Shown: one piece after another, positions 1 to 11,095 of the stretch
How positions within the stretch are numbered: the stretch's first letter is position 1
How the letters are laid out: each line of letters begins with the position of its first letter
Origin: Stenotrophomonas maltophilia
Lineage (GTDB): Bacteria; Pseudomonadota; Gammaproteobacteria; Xanthomonadales; Xanthomonadaceae
Assembly: GCF_002205165.1 (NCBI RefSeq)
Contig: NZ_NIVS01000008.1
Span: 1 to 64,000 of the forward strand
DNA: 64,000 nucleotides
Reading direction: 5' to 3'
The notes under the pieces: generated by a model
What the model saw: only the letters and a program-made list of their open reading frames with translations
Told to the model about the DNA's origin: nothing
The model's database searches: none
Made by a program: the position numbers and the translations under genes

Positions 1-163
1 CGCCCACCCAGCCCGGGCACCTCTACCGCTGCCGTCGCCGTTGCTTTTCACGTCCGCCCGCAGTGAAAAATAAATATCCAATTGAAATGTAAGCGTTTTC
101 CCGCCCGCGCCATTTCGTTGCATCCGTTATCATGGCCGGCTGATACCCAAAGGAGCCCCCGCC

Positions 164-919
164 ATGCGCCGCAAGATCGTCGCCGGTAACTGGAAGCTGC
201 ACGGCAGCCGCCAATTCGCCACCGACCTGGTCAGTGACCTGGTTGCCGACCTCCCGCTGCCGGGCGTCGAAGTCGTCGTCCTGCCGCCACTGCCGTACCT
301 GGGCGAACTGGTCGAAGCCTTCGAAGGCCGCGCCGTCGCTTTCGGCTCCCAGGACGTCAGCAGCAATGAAAAGGGCGCCTACACCGGTGAGGTCTCGGCC
401 ACCATGCTGGCCGAAGTCGGCGCCCGCTACGGCCTGGTCGGTCACTCCGAACGCCGCCAGTACCACGCCGAAAGCAGCGAACTGGTCGCGCGCAAGTTCG
501 CCGCCGCCCTGCATGCCCGGCTGACCCCGATCCTGTGCGTCGGCGAAACCCTCGAGCAGCGTGAAGCCAACCAGACCGAGGCGGTCATCGCCTCGCAGCT
601 GGCCCCGGTGCTGGAACTGGTGGGTGCCGCCGGCTTTGCCCAGGCCGTGGTCGCCTATGAGCCGGTCTGGGCCATCGGTACCGGCCGGACCGCCTCCAAG
701 GAGCAGGCCCAGCAGGTCCACGCGTTCATCCGTGGCGAAGTGGCCAAGCTGGATGCTAGAATTGCGGATTCACTGTCGATCCTCTATGGCGGCAGCGTGA
801 AGCCCGACAACGCCGCGGAACTGTTCGCACAGCCCGATGTCGATGGTGGGCTGGTGGGCGGCGCCTCCCTGGTGGCCGCGGACTTCCTTGCCATCGCTGC
901 CGCGGCGGCGGGGCGCTAA
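164..919 (+). CDS. tpiA: Triosephosphate isomerase
   Basis: Interconverts dihydroxyacetone phosphate and glyceraldehyde 3-phosphate in glycolysis and gluconeogenesis (cytoplasmic TIM barrel, 251 aa, normal length). Visible family residues are Asn9 and Lys11 near the N-terminus, the catalytic His94 in LVGHSERR, the catalytic Glu166 in AYEPVWAIGTG, and the phosphate-binding LYGGSV near the C-terminus. The ATG at 164 is chosen because AAAGGAG lies at 149-155. secG follows closely on the same strand, as in many proteobacteria. Nothing unusual is seen. Confidence 0.97.
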   Translation: MRRKIVAGNWKLHGSRQFATDLVSDLVADLPLPGVEVVVLPPLPYLGELVEAFEGRAVAFGSQDVSSNEKGAYTGEVSATMLAEVGARYGLVGHSERRQYHAESSELVARKFAAALHARLTPILCVGETLEQREANQTEAVIASQLAPVLELVGAAGFAQAVVAYEPVWAIGTGRTASKEQAQQVHAFIRGEVAKLDARIADSLSILYGGSVKPDNAAELFAQPDVDGGLVGGASLVAADFLAIAAAAAGR

Positions 920-974
920 TTAGTTACGTTGTCGGCCCAACCGCCGGCACGACATGTCCGAGGACGGATTCGAA

Positions 975-1415
975 ATGCTGATGTTGATCCTCAATGTGGT
1001 CTACGTGCTGGTCGCAGTGGCCATGATCGCGCTCATCCTGATGCAGCGTGGTTCCGGCGCGGCCGCAGGGTCGGGTTTCGGTGCCGGCGCCTCGGGCACC
1101 GTGTTCGGCGCGCGTGGCGCGTCCAACTTCCTGTCCAAGTCGACCAAGTGGCTGGCCGTGGTGTTCTTCGGCATCAGCCTCTTCATGGCCTGGTACGCCA
1201 GCCATGGCTCGCGTCCGGCAGCACAGCAGGACCTCGGCCTGATGTCGGCCCCGGCCGCCACTGCGCCGGCCGCACCGGCAGGCGAGCTTCCGGCCGTGCC
1301 GAAGGCCCCGGAAACCCCGGCGCAGCAGCCTGTTCCGTCGGCCACTGTGCCGGCTCAGGCAGAAACTCCGAAATCTGGTGAAGAAAAGCCTTCGGAAGGC
1401 ACCCAGACTCGCTGA
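975..1415 (+). CDS. secG: Preprotein translocase subunit SecG
   Basis: Small inner-membrane subunit of the SecYEG translocon. The protein has two hydrophobic segments (about residues 2-22 and 54-72) joined by the Gly-rich loop typical of SecG (GSGFGAGASGTVFG). It ends in a long Ala/Pro-rich, low-complexity cytoplasmic or periplasmic tail of about 70 residues. An in-frame ATG at 954 would add seven residues. I prefer 975 because GAGGACGG at 960-967 is well placed for it and the first transmembrane segment then begins at residue 2. It sits between tpiA and tRNA-Leu, the usual proteobacterial context. Confidence 0.9.
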   Translation: MLMLILNVVYVLVAVAMIALILMQRGSGAAAGSGFGAGASGTVFGARGASNFLSKSTKWLAVVFFGISLFMAWYASHGSRPAAQQDLGLMSAPAATAPAAPAGELPAVPKAPETPAQQPVPSATVPAQAETPKSGEEKPSEGTQTR

Positions 1416-1464
1416 AGACGGTTACAATATGCGGCGCACTGGAGAACAACCGGTGCGATCGTAA

Positions 1465-1549
1465 GCCCAGGTGGCGGAATTGGTAGACGCACTACCTTGA
1501 GGTGGTAGCGACGAGAGTCGTAGGGGTTCGAGTCCCCTCTTGGGCACCA
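1465..1549 (+). tRNA. tRNA-Leu (anticodon GAG)
   Basis: An 85-nt class II tRNA with CCA encoded. The acceptor stem GCCCAGG pairs with CTTGGGC. The anticodon stem CTACC/GGTAG encloses loop TTGAGGT, so the anticodon is GAG (1499-1501). The variable arm and the GGTTCGAGTCC T-arm are clear. A -10-like TACAAT lies at 1424-1429, but no good -35 box is seen. The gene lies between secG and nuoA, a conserved position. Confidence 0.97.
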
Positions 1550-1570
1550 TTTGTTTGTAAGCGGGTTCGT

Positions 1571-1589
1571 CTGGCGCGCAAAGCGCCAG
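1571..1589 (+). other. Hairpin in the nuo leader
   Basis: CTGGCGC and GCGCCAG form a perfect 7-bp stem with loop GCAAA, between tRNA-Leu and nuoA. No T-run follows, so it is not a classical terminator. It could be a processing site or stabilising structure at the 5' end of nuo mRNA (inference). Confidence 0.4.
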
Positions 1590-1661
1590 GTAGCGGTATC
1601 CGTCCACTCCCCCATGCCAAAGCGCCTGCAGGCGCAGCGGCAGAGGCAAGAGAGAATCGCT

Positions 1662-2018
1662 GTGCTGGCCGAATATTTGCCGTCTCTGCTGTTTCTGATC
1701 GTTGCCACCGGTATCGGCGTTGCGCTGATGCTGGTTGGCCGATTCCTCGGTCCCCGACGTCCTGATCTTAAAAAGCTCTCGCCGTACGAATGCGGCTTCG
1801 AGGCTTTCGAGGACGCGCGCATGAAGTTCGATGTGCGCTACTACCTGATCGCGATTCAGTTCATCGTATTTGATCTGGAAATCATCTTCATCGTGCCGTG
1901 GACCCAGGTCTTCATGGAGCTGGGCGCACGTTCGCTGGTCACGATGGGCCTCTTCGTAGGCATGCTTTTCCTCGGTTTCATTTACGTCTGGAAGAAGGGA
2001 GCGCTGGAATGGGAGTAA
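1662..2018 (+). CDS. nuoA: NADH-quinone oxidoreductase subunit A
   Basis: Membrane-arm subunit of respiratory complex I, 118 aa, with three transmembrane segments and the conserved loop motif PYECGFE at residues 41-47. The start is a GTG at 1662 ([10 protein letters not shown]...). The frame is open upstream to 1551, but that extension is basic, runs to the tRNA gene and is not NuoA-like. It is the first gene of the 14-gene nuo operon and its 3' end overlaps nuoB by 10 nt, suggesting translational coupling. Confidence 0.93.
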   Translation: MLAEYLPSLLFLIVATGIGVALMLVGRFLGPRRPDLKKLSPYECGFEAFEDARMKFDVRYYLIAIQFIVFDLEIIFIVPWTQVFMELGARSLVTMGLFVGMLFLGFIYVWKKGALEWE

Positions 2019-2563
2019 TTCAGACGCTCGACGGCCTGATGAACAACCCGGTCCCGGAAGGGCGGGTCGATGACATCCTGCGCCCCGAAGGCGATAACCC
2101 CCTGCTCGAAAAGGGCTACGTGACCACCAGCGTGGATGCGCTGTTGAATTGGGCGCGTACCGGTTCGATGTGGCCGATGACCTTTGGTCTGGCCTGCTGC
2201 GCAGTGGAAATGATGCACGCCGGTGCGGCGCGCCTGGATCTTGACCGTTACGGTGTGGTGTTCCGCCCGTCACCGCGTCAGTCCGACGTGATGATCGTGG
2301 CCGGCACCCTGGTCAACAAGATGGCTCCGGCCCTGCGCAAGGTCTATGACCAGATGCCGGACCCGAAGTGGGTCATTTCGATGGGCAGCTGCGCCAACGG
2401 TGGCGGCTACTACCACTACTCCTATGCAGTAGTGCGTGGCTGTGACCGCGTGGTGCCGGTGGACATCTATGTCCCCGGCTGCCCACCTACCGCCGAAGCG
2501 CTGGTGTACGGGATCCTGCAGTTGCAGAAGAAGATCTGGCGTACGCAGACCATCGCCCGCTGA
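2009..2563 (+). CDS. nuoB: NADH-quinone oxidoreductase subunit B
   Basis: Peripheral-arm subunit carrying cluster N2, the last Fe-S centre before quinone, 184 aa. The four cluster ligands of the family are visible: the tandem Cys63-Cys64 (LACCAVEMM), Cys128 (SMGSCAN) and Cys158 ([10 protein letters not shown]). The ATG at 2009 lies inside the end of nuoA and follows GGAGCGCTGG. A longer in-frame opening from 1898 is only the antiphase reading of nuoA. Confidence 0.96.
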   Translation: MGVIQTLDGLMNNPVPEGRVDDILRPEGDNPLLEKGYVTTSVDALLNWARTGSMWPMTFGLACCAVEMMHAGAARLDLDRYGVVFRPSPRQSDVMIVAGTLVNKMAPALRKVYDQMPDPKWVISMGSCANGGGYYHYSYAVVRGCDRVVPVDIYVPGCPPTAEALVYGILQLQKKIWRTQTIAR

Positions 2564-2595
2564 CATCCCTCCTGACAAGAGCACGCCAAGCCCCC

Positions 2596-3348
2596 ATGGC
2601 AGAGCAAGCACATTCCTTCATCGACCGACTTTCCGCACGTTTCGCAGGTGCGCAGGTCTTTGTGGTCGAACCCCGCGGCGAAGTGACGCTGGAAGTGCCC
2701 GCCGCTGACTGGCATGCCACCGCTCTGGCGCTGCGCGACGAATTCGGTTTCGAGCAGGCCGTTGACCTGTGCGGCCTGGATTATCTCGGCTACGGCAGCG
2801 ACGAATGGGATACGGCCGACGTGTCGTCCCAGGGTTTCAGCCGTGGCGTCGAGGGCAAGTCCGTCGGTCGTTTCGCCTGGGGTGAATTCCCCACCCGCGA
2901 AACCCGCGATGGCGCCCAGCCGCAGCCGATCCCGCTGCAGCGTTTCGCCGTGGTCGCCCAGCTGCGTTCCTATCAGCACAACCTCACGATGCGCATCCGC
3001 TGCTTTGCGCCGAACGAGGAGCTGCCGGTGGTCGCCTCGCTGACCAATATCTGGCCGGGCCTGAACTGGTTCGAACGCGAAGCGTTCGATCTGTTCGGCG
3101 TGATCTTCGAAGGCCATCCGGACCTGCGCCGGATCCTGACCGACTATGGCTTCGTCGGCCATCCGTTCCGCAAGGATTTCCCGCTGATCGGCAACGTCGA
3201 AGTGCGCTACGACGAAGAAAAACAGCGCGTCATCTATGAACCGGTGACCTCGGTCGAACCGCGTGTCGGCGTGCCGCGCGTGATCCGTGACGACGCCCGT
3301 TTCCAGACCGCTGCCGGTGAAACCGCGCAGTCGGAGGCAAGCAAGTGA
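2596..3348 (+). CDS. nuoC: NADH-quinone oxidoreductase subunit C
   Basis: Peripheral-arm 30-kDa subunit of complex I, 250 aa. The signature block around [31 protein letters not shown] is present near residues 165-200. Relative to the core family there is an insertion of about 35 residues (roughly 75-110, rich in Gly, Arg and Phe), which I believe is usual in xanthomonads. It is separate from nuoD, unlike the fused nuoCD of enterobacteria. Its stop overlaps the GTG start of nuoD in a GTGA junction. Confidence 0.95.
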   Translation: MAEQAHSFIDRLSARFAGAQVFVVEPRGEVTLEVPAADWHATALALRDEFGFEQAVDLCGLDYLGYGSDEWDTADVSSQGFSRGVEGKSVGRFAWGEFPTRETRDGAQPQPIPLQRFAVVAQLRSYQHNLTMRIRCFAPNEELPVVASLTNIWPGLNWFEREAFDLFGVIFEGHPDLRRILTDYGFVGHPFRKDFPLIGNVEVRYDEEKQRVIYEPVTSVEPRVGVPRVIRDDARFQTAAGETAQSEASK

Positions 3349-4652
3349 GTGAATTCACCCAGGCCAGCCAGGCCTTTGCGAGCAACCCGGCCGAACTGCG
3401 CCAGGAAATCCGCAACTACACGATGAACTTCGGTCCGCAGCATCCGGCCGCGCACGGTGTGCTGCGCCTGATCCTGGAAATGGACGGCGAAACCATCATG
3501 CGTGCCGACCCCCACGTGGGCCTGCTGCACCGTGGTACCGAAAAGCTGGCCGAGTCCAAGCCGTTCAACCAGTCGATCGGCTACATGGATCGCCTGGATT
3601 ACGTGTCGATGATGTGCAACGAGCACGCCTACGTGCGCGCGATCGAGACCCTGATGGGGATCGAAGCGCCGGAGCGTGCGCAGTACATCCGCACCATGTT
3701 CGATGAAATCACCCGCATCCTGAACCACCTGATGTGGCTGGGGTCCAACGCGCTCGATCTGGGCGCGATGGCGGTCATGCTGTACGCCTTCCGCGAACGC
3801 GAAGAGCTGATGGACTGCTACGAAGCGGTCTCCGGCGCGCGCATGCACGCGGCGTACTACCGTCCGGGCGGCGTCTATCGCGACCTGCCGGACCACATGC
3901 CCAAGTACAAGGAATCGCGCTGGCACAAAGGCAAGGCCCTGAAGAACCTCAACGCCTCGCGCGAAGGTTCGCTGTTGGACTTCCTGGAGAACTTCACCGT
4001 CGAGTTCCCCAAGCGCGTCGACGAATACGAAACCCTGCTGACCGACAACCGTATCTGGAAGCAGCGTACGGTCGGCATCGGCGTGGTCACCCCGGAACTG
4101 GCCCATGCCTGGGGCATGACCGGCGTGATGCTGCGCGGTTCGGGCATTGCCTGGGATCTGCGCAAGAAGCAGCCGTATGCCAAGTACGATGCGGTCGAGT
4201 TCGACATCCCGCTCGGCAAGGAAGGTGACTGCTACGACCGTTACCTGTGCCGCGTGGCCGAGATGCGCGAATCCAACCGCATCATCAAGCAGTGCGTCAC
4301 CTGGCTGAAGGCCAACCCGGGCCCGGTCATGGTCAAGAACTTCAAGGTCGCGCCGCCCAGCCGCGAAGACATGAAGGACGACATGGAGGCGCTGATCCAT
4401 CACTTCAAGCTGTTCAGTGAAGGCTACTGCGTCCCGGCCGGCGAAACCTACGCCGCCGTCGAAGCGCCCAAGGGCGAGTTCGGCTGCTACCTGATGTCCG
4501 ATGGTGCCAACAAGCCGTTCCGCGTGCATCTGCGCGCGCCGGGCTTCGCCCATCTGTCCTCGATCGACTCGGTCGTGCGCGGGCACATGCTCGCCGACGT
4601 AGTGGCCATGATCGGCACCTACGATCTGGTGTTCGGTGAGGTGGACCGGTGA
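3345..4652 (+). CDS. nuoD: NADH-quinone oxidoreductase subunit D
   Basis: 49-kDa subunit of complex I, 435 aa, which with NuoB forms the quinone-binding cavity. The conserved N-terminal [15 protein letters not shown] block (about residues 28-42), [12 protein letters not shown], and the C-terminal KAPGF-like RAPGFAHL are visible. It starts with GTG at 3345, overlapping the nuoC stop by 4 nt. A 94-nt spacer with a small GCCGGC/GCCGGC hairpin (4683-4698) separates it from nuoE, the largest gap inside the operon. Confidence 0.96.
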   Translation: MSEFTQASQAFASNPAELRQEIRNYTMNFGPQHPAAHGVLRLILEMDGETIMRADPHVGLLHRGTEKLAESKPFNQSIGYMDRLDYVSMMCNEHAYVRAIETLMGIEAPERAQYIRTMFDEITRILNHLMWLGSNALDLGAMAVMLYAFREREELMDCYEAVSGARMHAAYYRPGGVYRDLPDHMPKYKESRWHKGKALKNLNASREGSLLDFLENFTVEFPKRVDEYETLLTDNRIWKQRTVGIGVVTPELAHAWGMTGVMLRGSGIAWDLRKKQPYAKYDAVEFDIPLGKEGDCYDRYLCRVAEMRESNRIIKQCVTWLKANPGPVMVKNFKVAPPSREDMKDDMEALIHHFKLFSEGYCVPAGETYAAVEAPKGEFGCYLMSDGANKPFRVHLRAPGFAHLSSIDSVVRGHMLADVVAMIGTYDLVFGEVDR

Positions 4653-4746
4653 TCGCATCCGCCTGCACGATGCCTGACACCCGCCGGCTGCTGCCGGCGC
4701 TGCAGGTTCTGGTTTTTAACGATTTCGTATTCGCTGAGGTCGGCCG

Positions 4747-5274
4747 ATGAAGGCGACAGGTAATTTCGAGGCGGCGCGCGACGTCGACCCGATGGTGGTC
4801 TTGAGTGACAAGACCCGTGCGCACATCGATCACTGGCTGGCCAAGTTCCCGCCGGATCGCAAGCGCTCGGCTGTCCTGCAGGGCCTGCACGCCGCACAGG
4901 AACAGAATGCTGGCTGGCTGACCGACGAGCTGATCGCCGGCGTCGCCAAGTACCTGGATCTGCCGCCGGTGTGGGCCTACGAGGTCGCCAGCTTCTACTC
5001 GATGTTCGAACTGGAGAAGGTCGGCCGCCACAACGTCGCTTTCTGCACCAACATCAGCTGCTGGTTGAACGGCGCCGAAGACCTGGTCGCGCATGCCGAG
5101 AAGAAGCTTGGCTGCAAGACCGGTCAGTCCACCGCCGATGGCCGCATCTACCTCAAGCGCGAAGAAGAATGCCTGGCCGGTTGCGCCGGTGCGCCGATGA
5201 TGGTCATCAACGGCCATTACCACGAGCGCCTGACCGTCGAGAAAGTCGACGAGCTGCTGGACGGGTTGGAGTAA
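4747..5274 (+). CDS. nuoE: NADH-quinone oxidoreductase subunit E
   Basis: 24-kDa thioredoxin-like subunit of the NADH dehydrogenase module, 175 aa. It binds a [2Fe-2S] cluster (N1a) through Cys100, Cys105, Cys142 and Cys146, matching the CX4C...CX3C pattern. The N-terminal helical region (YDLPPV-like YLDLPPVWAYEVASFYSMF) is typical. The assigned ATG at 4747 follows GAGGTCGG. A later ATG at residue 16 is possible but has no better ribosome-binding site. nuoF starts 3 nt after its stop. Confidence 0.95.
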   Translation: MKATGNFEAARDVDPMVVLSDKTRAHIDHWLAKFPPDRKRSAVLQGLHAAQEQNAGWLTDELIAGVAKYLDLPPVWAYEVASFYSMFELEKVGRHNVAFCTNISCWLNGAEDLVAHAEKKLGCKTGQSTADGRIYLKREEECLAGCAGAPMMVINGHYHERLTVEKVDELLDGLE

Positions 5275-5277
5275 GAC

Positions 5278-6618
5278 ATGGCACATCATCACGCACCCAG
5301 TGGTCCGGTCGGTCCCGCACCGTTGCCGCACCAGGTGGTTTACACCACCCTGCATTACGACACCCCGTGGTCGTATGAAAACTACCTCAAGACCGGCGGT
5401 TACGCCGCCCTGCGCAAGATCCTCGAAGAGAAGATCTCGCCGGAGCAGGTCATCGAGATGGTCAAGCAGTCCAACCTGCGCGGCCGTGGCGGCGCGGGCT
5501 TCCCGACCGGCCTGAAGTGGTCCTTCATGCCCAAGGGCACGATGCAGAAGTACATCCTGTGCAACTCGGATGAATCCGAGCCGGGGACCTGCAAGGACCG
5601 CGACATCCTGCGTTACAACCCGCATTCGGTGGTGGAAGGCATGGCGATCGCCTGCTACGCCACTGGCTCGACCGTGGGCTACAACTACCTGCGTGGCGAG
5701 TTCCACCACGAGCCGTTCGAGAACTTCGAGCAGGCCCTGGCCGACGCGTACGCGAACGGCTGGCTGGGCAAGGACATCCTCGGCAGCGGCGTGGACATCG
5801 ACATCTACGGTGCGCTGGGCGCCGGCGCGTACATCTGCGGCGAAGAAACCGCGCTGATGGAATCGCTGGAAGGCAAGAAGGGTCAGCCGCGCTACAAGCC
5901 GCCGTTCCCGGCCAACTTCGGCCTGTACGGCAAGCCGTCGACGATCAACAACACCGAGACCTATGCCTCGGTGCCGGCGATCATCCGCAACGGTCCGGAG
6001 TGGTTCCAGGGCCTGAGCCTGACCAAGAACGGCGGCCCGAAGATCTTCTCGGTCTCCGGCTGCGTGCAGAAGGGCGGCAACTTCGAAGTGCCGCTGGGCA
6101 CCACCTTCGACGACCTGCTGGAGATGGCCGGTGGCCTGAAGCCGGGCCGCACGCTCAAGGGCGCGGTCCCGGGCGGCGTTTCGATGCCGGTGCTGAAGGC
6201 TGACGAGCTCAAGGGCCTGCAGATGGACTACGACACCCTGCGTGCCCTGGGCACCGGTCTGGGGTCGGGCGCCATCGTGGTGCTGGACGACAGCGTCTGC
6301 TGCGTCAAGTTCGCCTGCCGCATCTCGCAGTTCTTCCACAAGGAATCCTGTGGGCAGTGCACCCCGTGCCGTGAAGGCACCGGCTGGATGCACCGCGTGC
6401 TGGAGCGCATCGTCGCCGGCAAGGCCACGATGGAAGACCTGCATCAGTTGAAGACGGTGGCCGGCCAGATTGAAGGCCACACCATCTGTGCGTTCGGTGA
6501 AGCGGCGGCATGGCCCATCCAGGGCTTCCTGCGCCAGTTCTGGGACGAATTCGAGTACTACATCGTCAACGGTCATTCGATGGTTGACGGCAAGAAGGTG
6601 GAGGCAGCCGCCGCATGA
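5278..6618 (+). CDS. nuoF: NADH-quinone oxidoreductase subunit F
   Basis: 51-kDa flavoprotein of complex I, 446 aa, which oxidises NADH. The FMN/NADH-binding [10 protein letters not shown] is at residues 69-78 and the [21 protein letters not shown] block follows near 180. The N3 [4Fe-4S] ligands are Cys358, Cys361 and Cys364 ([11 protein letters not shown]) and Cys404 (TICAFGE). The N-terminus carries a short His-rich stretch (AHHHAP). The stop overlaps nuoG in an ATGA junction. Confidence 0.97.
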   Translation: MAHHHAPSGPVGPAPLPHQVVYTTLHYDTPWSYENYLKTGGYAALRKILEEKISPEQVIEMVKQSNLRGRGGAGFPTGLKWSFMPKGTMQKYILCNSDESEPGTCKDRDILRYNPHSVVEGMAIACYATGSTVGYNYLRGEFHHEPFENFEQALADAYANGWLGKDILGSGVDIDIYGALGAGAYICGEETALMESLEGKKGQPRYKPPFPANFGLYGKPSTINNTETYASVPAIIRNGPEWFQGLSLTKNGGPKIFSVSGCVQKGGNFEVPLGTTFDDLLEMAGGLKPGRTLKGAVPGGVSMPVLKADELKGLQMDYDTLRALGTGLGSGAIVVLDDSVCCVKFACRISQFFHKESCGQCTPCREGTGWMHRVLERIVAGKATMEDLHQLKTVAGQIEGHTICAFGEAAAWPIQGFLRQFWDEFEYYIVNGHSMVDGKKVEAAAA

Positions 6619-8849
6619 GCGCGCAACCCGTAAACCCGAGCGTGCCACCGGATCATGTGACCGTCGAAATCGACGGCCAGTCCCTGGTCGTGCCCAAGGG
6701 CTCGATGATCATCCAGGCCGCCGACAAGGCCGGCATTCCGATCCCGCGCTTCTGCTACCACGAGAAGCTGCCGATCGCCGCCAACTGCCGCATGTGCCTG
6801 GTCGACGTGGAAAAGTCGCCCAAGCCGGCACCGGCCTGTGCCACGCCGGTCATGGATGGCATGAAGGTCGCCACCCGCAGTGAAAAGGCGCTGAAGTTCC
6901 AGCGCTCGGTGATGGAATTCCTGCTGATCAACCACCCGCTGGACTGCCCGATCTGCGATCAGGGCGGCGAGTGCGAACTGCAGGACGTTTCGCTGGGCTA
7001 TGGCCGTTCGGTCAGCCGCTTCAACGAGCGCAAGCGCGTGGTGCCCGACGAGGACATCGGTCCGCTGGTCGCCACCGAAATGACCCGCTGCATCCAGTGC
7101 ACCCGCTGCGTCCGCTTCACCGCCGACGTTGCCGGTACCTACGAGCTGGGTGGCATGTACCGCGGTGAAAACCTGCAGATCGGCACCTACGACGGCAAGC
7201 CGCTGACCACCGAGCTGTCCGGCAACGTCGTCGACGTCTGCCCGGTCGGCGCGCTGACCAACAAGGTCTTCCAGTTCCGCGCCCGTCCGTGGGAACTGAC
7301 CGCACGCGAGTCGCTGGGTTACCACGACGCGATGGGCTCGAACCTGTTCCTGCACGTGCGTCGCGGCGAAGTGCTGCGCGCGGTGCCGCGCGACAACGAA
7401 GCCGTCAACGAATGCTGGCTGTCCGATCGCGACCGCTATTCGCACCAGGGCCTGTACAGCGATGACCGTGCGGTCAAGCCGCTGCGCAAGGTCAATGGCG
7501 AGTGGAAGGAAGTGAGCTGGGCCGAAGGCCTGGCCGCCGCCAAGGAGATCTTTGCCGCCCACCAGGGTGACGACCTCGGCGTGCTGGTGCACCCGTCGGC
7601 CTCCAACGAGGAGGGCGCGTTGCTGGCCCGTCTCGCCACCGGCCTGGGCACCACCAACATTGACCACCGCATCAACAACCGCGACTTCTCCGACGCCGCC
7701 ACCGCCGAAGTCTTCGGCCTGCCGCTGGCGGAGATCGAAGGCGCGGACAGCATCGTCGTGCTCGGCAGCAACATCCGCCACGAGCTGCCGCTGCTGCATG
7801 CCCGCCTGCGCAAGGCGCAGACCACGCGCAACGCGAAGATCCATGCCGTCAACCCGGTGGACTTCGATTTCGCGTTCAAGCTGGCCAGCAAGCAGATCGT
7901 CGCCCCGTCGGCCTTCATCGAGGCACTGGGCAACGCCGAGCTGCGCGATGCGGTCAAGGGCGCGAACAACGCCGTGCTGATCGTCGGTGGCATCGCCGAA
8001 AACCACCCGCAGGCTGCCGCGATCCGCGCTGCCGCGCGTGATTTCGTCGCCGCGACCGGTGCCAAGCTGTGCCGCATCCCGCAGGGCGCCAATGCCGTGG
8101 GTCTGACCCGCGCCGGCGTGCTGCCGGCCGGCAAGGACGTCAACGCCATGCTGGCGCAGCCGCGCAAGGCCTATGCCCTGTACGGCATCGAGCCGGGCCT
8201 GGACTTTGCCGACGCCGCTGCTGCCCGCAAGGCACTGGCCGGCGCCCAGGTGGTGGCCTTCAGCCAGTTCGCCTGTGCCTCGACCCGCGACGTCGCCGAC
8301 GTGATCCTGCCGATCGGCGCGCTGCCGGAAGTGGATGCCACCCTGACCAACCTCGATGGTCGCGAGCAGTCGGCCCGTGCCGGCGGCAAGCTGCCGGGCG
8401 AGGCGCGTGAAGGCTGGCGCGTGCTGCGTGCACTGGGCGGCGAACTGTCGCTGGCCGGTTTCGAGTTCACCGATCTGGCCGGCCTGCGCGCCAGCCTGGC
8501 CCCGGTCAGCGTGAGCGTGTCGTCGTCGGCGGCCACGCCGGTGGCGGGCGACGGCCTGGAAGTGACCTCGACCGCTGCGATCTACCGCACCGATGCGGTG
8601 GTCCGTCGCGCCCAGGCGCTGCAGTCGCATCCGCTCAACAACGCCCCGCGCATCGTGCTCAACGCCGACGACGCTGCCCGCCTGCAGTTGGTGGAAGGCC
8701 AGATGGCCAAGGTCGGCACCGATGCCGGCCGTGCCACCTTGCCGGTGGTGGTCGACGCCCGCGTTGCCGCTGGGTCGGTCTGGATTGAATCGGGCCACGG
8801 TGCAACCGCGCCGCTGGGTGCCGCACGTGTAACGGTGGTGGCTGCATGA
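6615..8849 (+). CDS. nuoG: NADH-quinone oxidoreductase subunit G
   Basis: Largest peripheral subunit of complex I, 744 aa. The N-terminal ferredoxin domain binds [2Fe-2S] via Cys47, Cys58, Cys61 and Cys75. Next comes the N5 site with His107, Cys111, Cys114 and Cys120, then the N4 site with Cys159, Cys162, Cys165 and Cys209. The rest is a molybdopterin-oxidoreductase-like domain without cofactor function. The extra N7 cysteine motif of E. coli-type NuoG is not evident. The start overlaps nuoF and the end overlaps nuoH, each by 4 nt. Confidence 0.96.
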   Translation: MSAQPVNPSVPPDHVTVEIDGQSLVVPKGSMIIQAADKAGIPIPRFCYHEKLPIAANCRMCLVDVEKSPKPAPACATPVMDGMKVATRSEKALKFQRSVMEFLLINHPLDCPICDQGGECELQDVSLGYGRSVSRFNERKRVVPDEDIGPLVATEMTRCIQCTRCVRFTADVAGTYELGGMYRGENLQIGTYDGKPLTTELSGNVVDVCPVGALTNKVFQFRARPWELTARESLGYHDAMGSNLFLHVRRGEVLRAVPRDNEAVNECWLSDRDRYSHQGLYSDDRAVKPLRKVNGEWKEVSWAEGLAAAKEIFAAHQGDDLGVLVHPSASNEEGALLARLATGLGTTNIDHRINNRDFSDAATAEVFGLPLAEIEGADSIVVLGSNIRHELPLLHARLRKAQTTRNAKIHAVNPVDFDFAFKLASKQIVAPSAFIEALGNAELRDAVKGANNAVLIVGGIAENHPQAAAIRAAARDFVAATGAKLCRIPQGANAVGLTRAGVLPAGKDVNAMLAQPRKAYALYGIEPGLDFADAAAARKALAGAQVVAFSQFACASTRDVADVILPIGALPEVDATLTNLDGREQSARAGGKLPGEAREGWRVLRALGGELSLAGFEFTDLAGLRASLAPVSVSVSSSAATPVAGDGLEVTSTAAIYRTDAVVRRAQALQSHPLNNAPRIVLNADDAARLQLVEGQMAKVGTDAGRATLPVVVDARVAAGSVWIESGHGATAPLGAARVTVVAA

Positions 8850-9937
8850 ACGAATTGCTGTTGAACGCGGTCGACCCGCTGCACCAGTGGCTGCTGTCAC
8901 TGGGCGACATCGGCGCGCTGCTCTGGATCATCCTGAAGATCCTGGTGATCGCCATGCCGGTGATCATCTCGGTGGCCTTCTACGTGGTCTGGGAACGCAA
9001 GCTGATCGGCTGGATGCACGTGCGTCATGGCCCGATGTATGTCGGCATGGGCATCTTCCAGGCCTTCGCCGACGTCTTCAAACTGCTGTTCAAGGAAATC
9101 ATCCAGCCGAGCAGCTCGCACAAGGCGATGTTCATCCTGGCGCCGCTGATCACGCTGGGCCCGGCCTTCGCGGCCTGGTCGGTGATTCCCTTCGACGCGC
9201 GGATCGTGCTGTCCAACGCCAACGCCGGCCTGCTGTACCTGCTGGCGATGACCTCGCTGGGTGTGTACGGCATCATCCTGGCCGGTTGGGCCTCCAACTC
9301 GAAGTACGCGTTCCTGGGTGCCATGCGCGCCTCGGCGCAGATGATCAGCTACGAAATCGCAATGGGCTTTGCCCTGGTCGGCGTGATGATCGCTTCGGGC
9401 AGCCTCAACCTGAGCAACATCGTGATGGCGCAGGCGGGCAACTCCGGTCTGTTCGACTGGTTCCTGCTGCCGCTGTTCCCGCTGTTCATCGTGTACTGGG
9501 TGTCCGGCGTTGCCGAAACCAACCGCGCGCCGTTCGACGTCGTGGAAGGTGAGTCGGAAATCGTGGCCGGCCACATGGTCGAATACTCCGGTGGTGCGTT
9601 CGCGCTGTTCTTCCTGGCCGAATACGCCAACATGATCCTGATCAGCTTCCTGATCTCGATCTTCTTCCTCGGTGGTTGGCTGAGCCCGCTCCAGGGTTGG
9701 ATCACGGCAGACATCTCGCCGTGGATCGACTGGTTCTGGAAGGGCGGCTGGCCGTGGCTGCTGCTGAAGGTCTTCTTCTTCGCCAGCTCCTACATCTGGT
9801 TCCGTGCCAGCTTCCCGCGCTTCCGTTACGACCAGATCATGCGTCTGGGCTGGAAGGTCTTCATCCCGCTCACCATCTTCTGGATTGCAGTGACGGCGTT
9901 GATGGTGTTTTACGGCGTGATCCAGAAGGGCGTCTAA
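8846..9937 (+). CDS. nuoH: NADH-quinone oxidoreductase subunit H
   Basis: Membrane-arm subunit next to the quinone channel, 363 aa, about eight transmembrane helices. The hallmark loop [16 protein letters not shown] lies at about residues 222-237, and [16 protein letters not shown] is in the first cytoplasmic loop. It starts at an ATGA junction with nuoG, and nuoI begins 3 nt after its stop, consistent with one transcript. Confidence 0.96.
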   Translation: MNELLLNAVDPLHQWLLSLGDIGALLWIILKILVIAMPVIISVAFYVVWERKLIGWMHVRHGPMYVGMGIFQAFADVFKLLFKEIIQPSSSHKAMFILAPLITLGPAFAAWSVIPFDARIVLSNANAGLLYLLAMTSLGVYGIILAGWASNSKYAFLGAMRASAQMISYEIAMGFALVGVMIASGSLNLSNIVMAQAGNSGLFDWFLLPLFPLFIVYWVSGVAETNRAPFDVVEGESEIVAGHMVEYSGGAFALFFLAEYANMILISFLISIFFLGGWLSPLQGWITADISPWIDWFWKGGWPWLLLKVFFFASSYIWFRASFPRFRYDQIMRLGWKVFIPLTIFWIAVTALMVFYGVIQKGV

Positions 9938-9940
9938 GCG

Positions 9941-10429
9941 ATGAACCGAATTACCCATTACTTCAAAAGCCTGCTGCTCCTTGAGCTGCTCGGTGGTCTG
10001 TGGCTGACCCTGAAGTACGCCTTCAAGCCCAAGTACACGCTGATGTACCCGATGGAGAAGTTCCCGCAGTCGCCGCGTTTCCGCGGTCTGCATGCGCTTC
10101 GCCGCTACCCCAACGGTGAGGAACGCTGCATCGCATGCAAATTGTGCGAAGCGGTGTGCCCGGCGCTGGCGATCACCATCGATTCGGCCAAGCGCGAGGA
10201 CGGCACCCGCCGTACCACCCGTTACGACATCGATCTGTTCAAGTGCATCTTCTGCGGCTTCTGTGAAGAAAGCTGCCCGGTGGACTCGATCGTCGAGACC
10301 CACATTCTCGAGTACCACTTCGAGAACCGTGGCGAGAACATCGTTACCAAGCCGCAGCTGCTGGCCATCGGTGATCGGCTTGAAGCCGAGATCGCCGAGC
10401 GTCGCGCCGCCGATGCCGCTTTCCGCTGA
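9941..10429 (+). CDS. nuoI: NADH-quinone oxidoreductase subunit I
   Basis: Ferredoxin-like subunit, 162 aa, holding two [4Fe-4S] clusters (N6a and N6b). Two CxxCxxCxxxCP motifs are visible: Cys63/66/69/73 and Cys102/105/108/112. The amphipathic N-terminal helix that docks on the membrane arm is present. The gene lies 3 nt after nuoH and 6 nt before nuoJ. Confidence 0.97.
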   Translation: MNRITHYFKSLLLLELLGGLWLTLKYAFKPKYTLMYPMEKFPQSPRFRGLHALRRYPNGEERCIACKLCEAVCPALAITIDSAKREDGTRRTTRYDIDLFKCIFCGFCEESCPVDSIVETHILEYHFENRGENIVTKPQLLAIGDRLEAEIAERRAADAAFR

Positions 10430-10435
10430 GGTCGA

Positions 10436-11095
10436 ATGATGGATTGGGTAAATATCAGTTTCTGGGTCTTCTCCATCGTGGCGGGCATTTCCGCCGCGGC
10501 GGTGATCAGCGTGCGCAATCCGGTCTATGCCGTGTTGTGCCTGATCCTGACCTTCTTCTCCGTGGCCTGCATCTGGATCCTGGTCGGCGCCGAGTTCCTG
10601 GGCGTGGCCCTGGTTCTGGTCTACGTCGGCGCGGTCATGGTGCTGTTCCTGTTCGTGGTGATGATGCTGGACATCGATCCCTCCAACCTGCGTGAGGGCT
10701 GGGTGCGCTACCTGCCGCTCGGCCTGGTGGTGGCGGTGACGATGCTCGTGCAGATGCTGGTGCTGATCGGCGTGAAGGGCAGGGCGGTCAATCCGTTCCC
10801 GGCCGACAACGCTGCCGCGCTGGCTGCCGACACCTCCAACATCACCTGGCTGGCCCGCAGCCTGTTCACCGAGTACCTGCTGCCGTTCGAGTTCGCCGCC
10901 GTCATCCTGACCGTGGCCGTGGTTGCCGCCGTGATGCTGACCCTACGTCGCCGCACCGGCCTGAAGACCCAGAACCCGTCCGAGCAGACCATGGTCAAGG
11001 GCAGCGACCGCCTGCGCGTGGTCAAGATGGATGCGGAGAAGCCGGTCGTGCACACCAACATCAAGCCGTCCAGCAACGAGGAGGCGCAGCCATGA
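10436..11095 (+). CDS. nuoJ: NADH-quinone oxidoreductase subunit J
   Basis: Membrane-arm subunit of 219 aa with five predicted hydrophobic segments. The family block [13 protein letters not shown] appears near residue 29 and [17 protein letters not shown] near residue 64. The C-terminal 40 residues are charged and extend past the last helix. Two adjacent in-frame ATG codons (10436 and 10439) make the exact start uncertain by one codon. The stop overlaps nuoK in an ATGA junction. Confidence 0.95.
   Translation: MMDWVNISFWVFSIVAGISAAAVISVRNPVYAVLCLILTFFSVACIWILVGAEFLGVALVLVYVGAVMVLFLFVVMMLDIDPSNLREGWVRYLPLGLVVAVTMLVQMLVLIGVKGRAVNPFPADNAAALAADTSNITWLARSLFTEYLLPFEFAAVILTVAVVAAVMLTLRRRTGLKTQNPSEQTMVKGSDRLRVVKMDAEKPVVHTNIKPSSNEEAQP

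Noticed and set aside
1551..1661. N-terminal extension of nuoA
   Set aside because: The extension starts right at the tRNA-Leu end and has no membrane or family features; the GTG at 1662 gives normal length.
2596..4652. nuoC and nuoD as a fused nuoCD gene
   Set aside because: nuoC ends with a stop at 3346-3348 and nuoD begins at an overlapping GTG, so the genes are separate.
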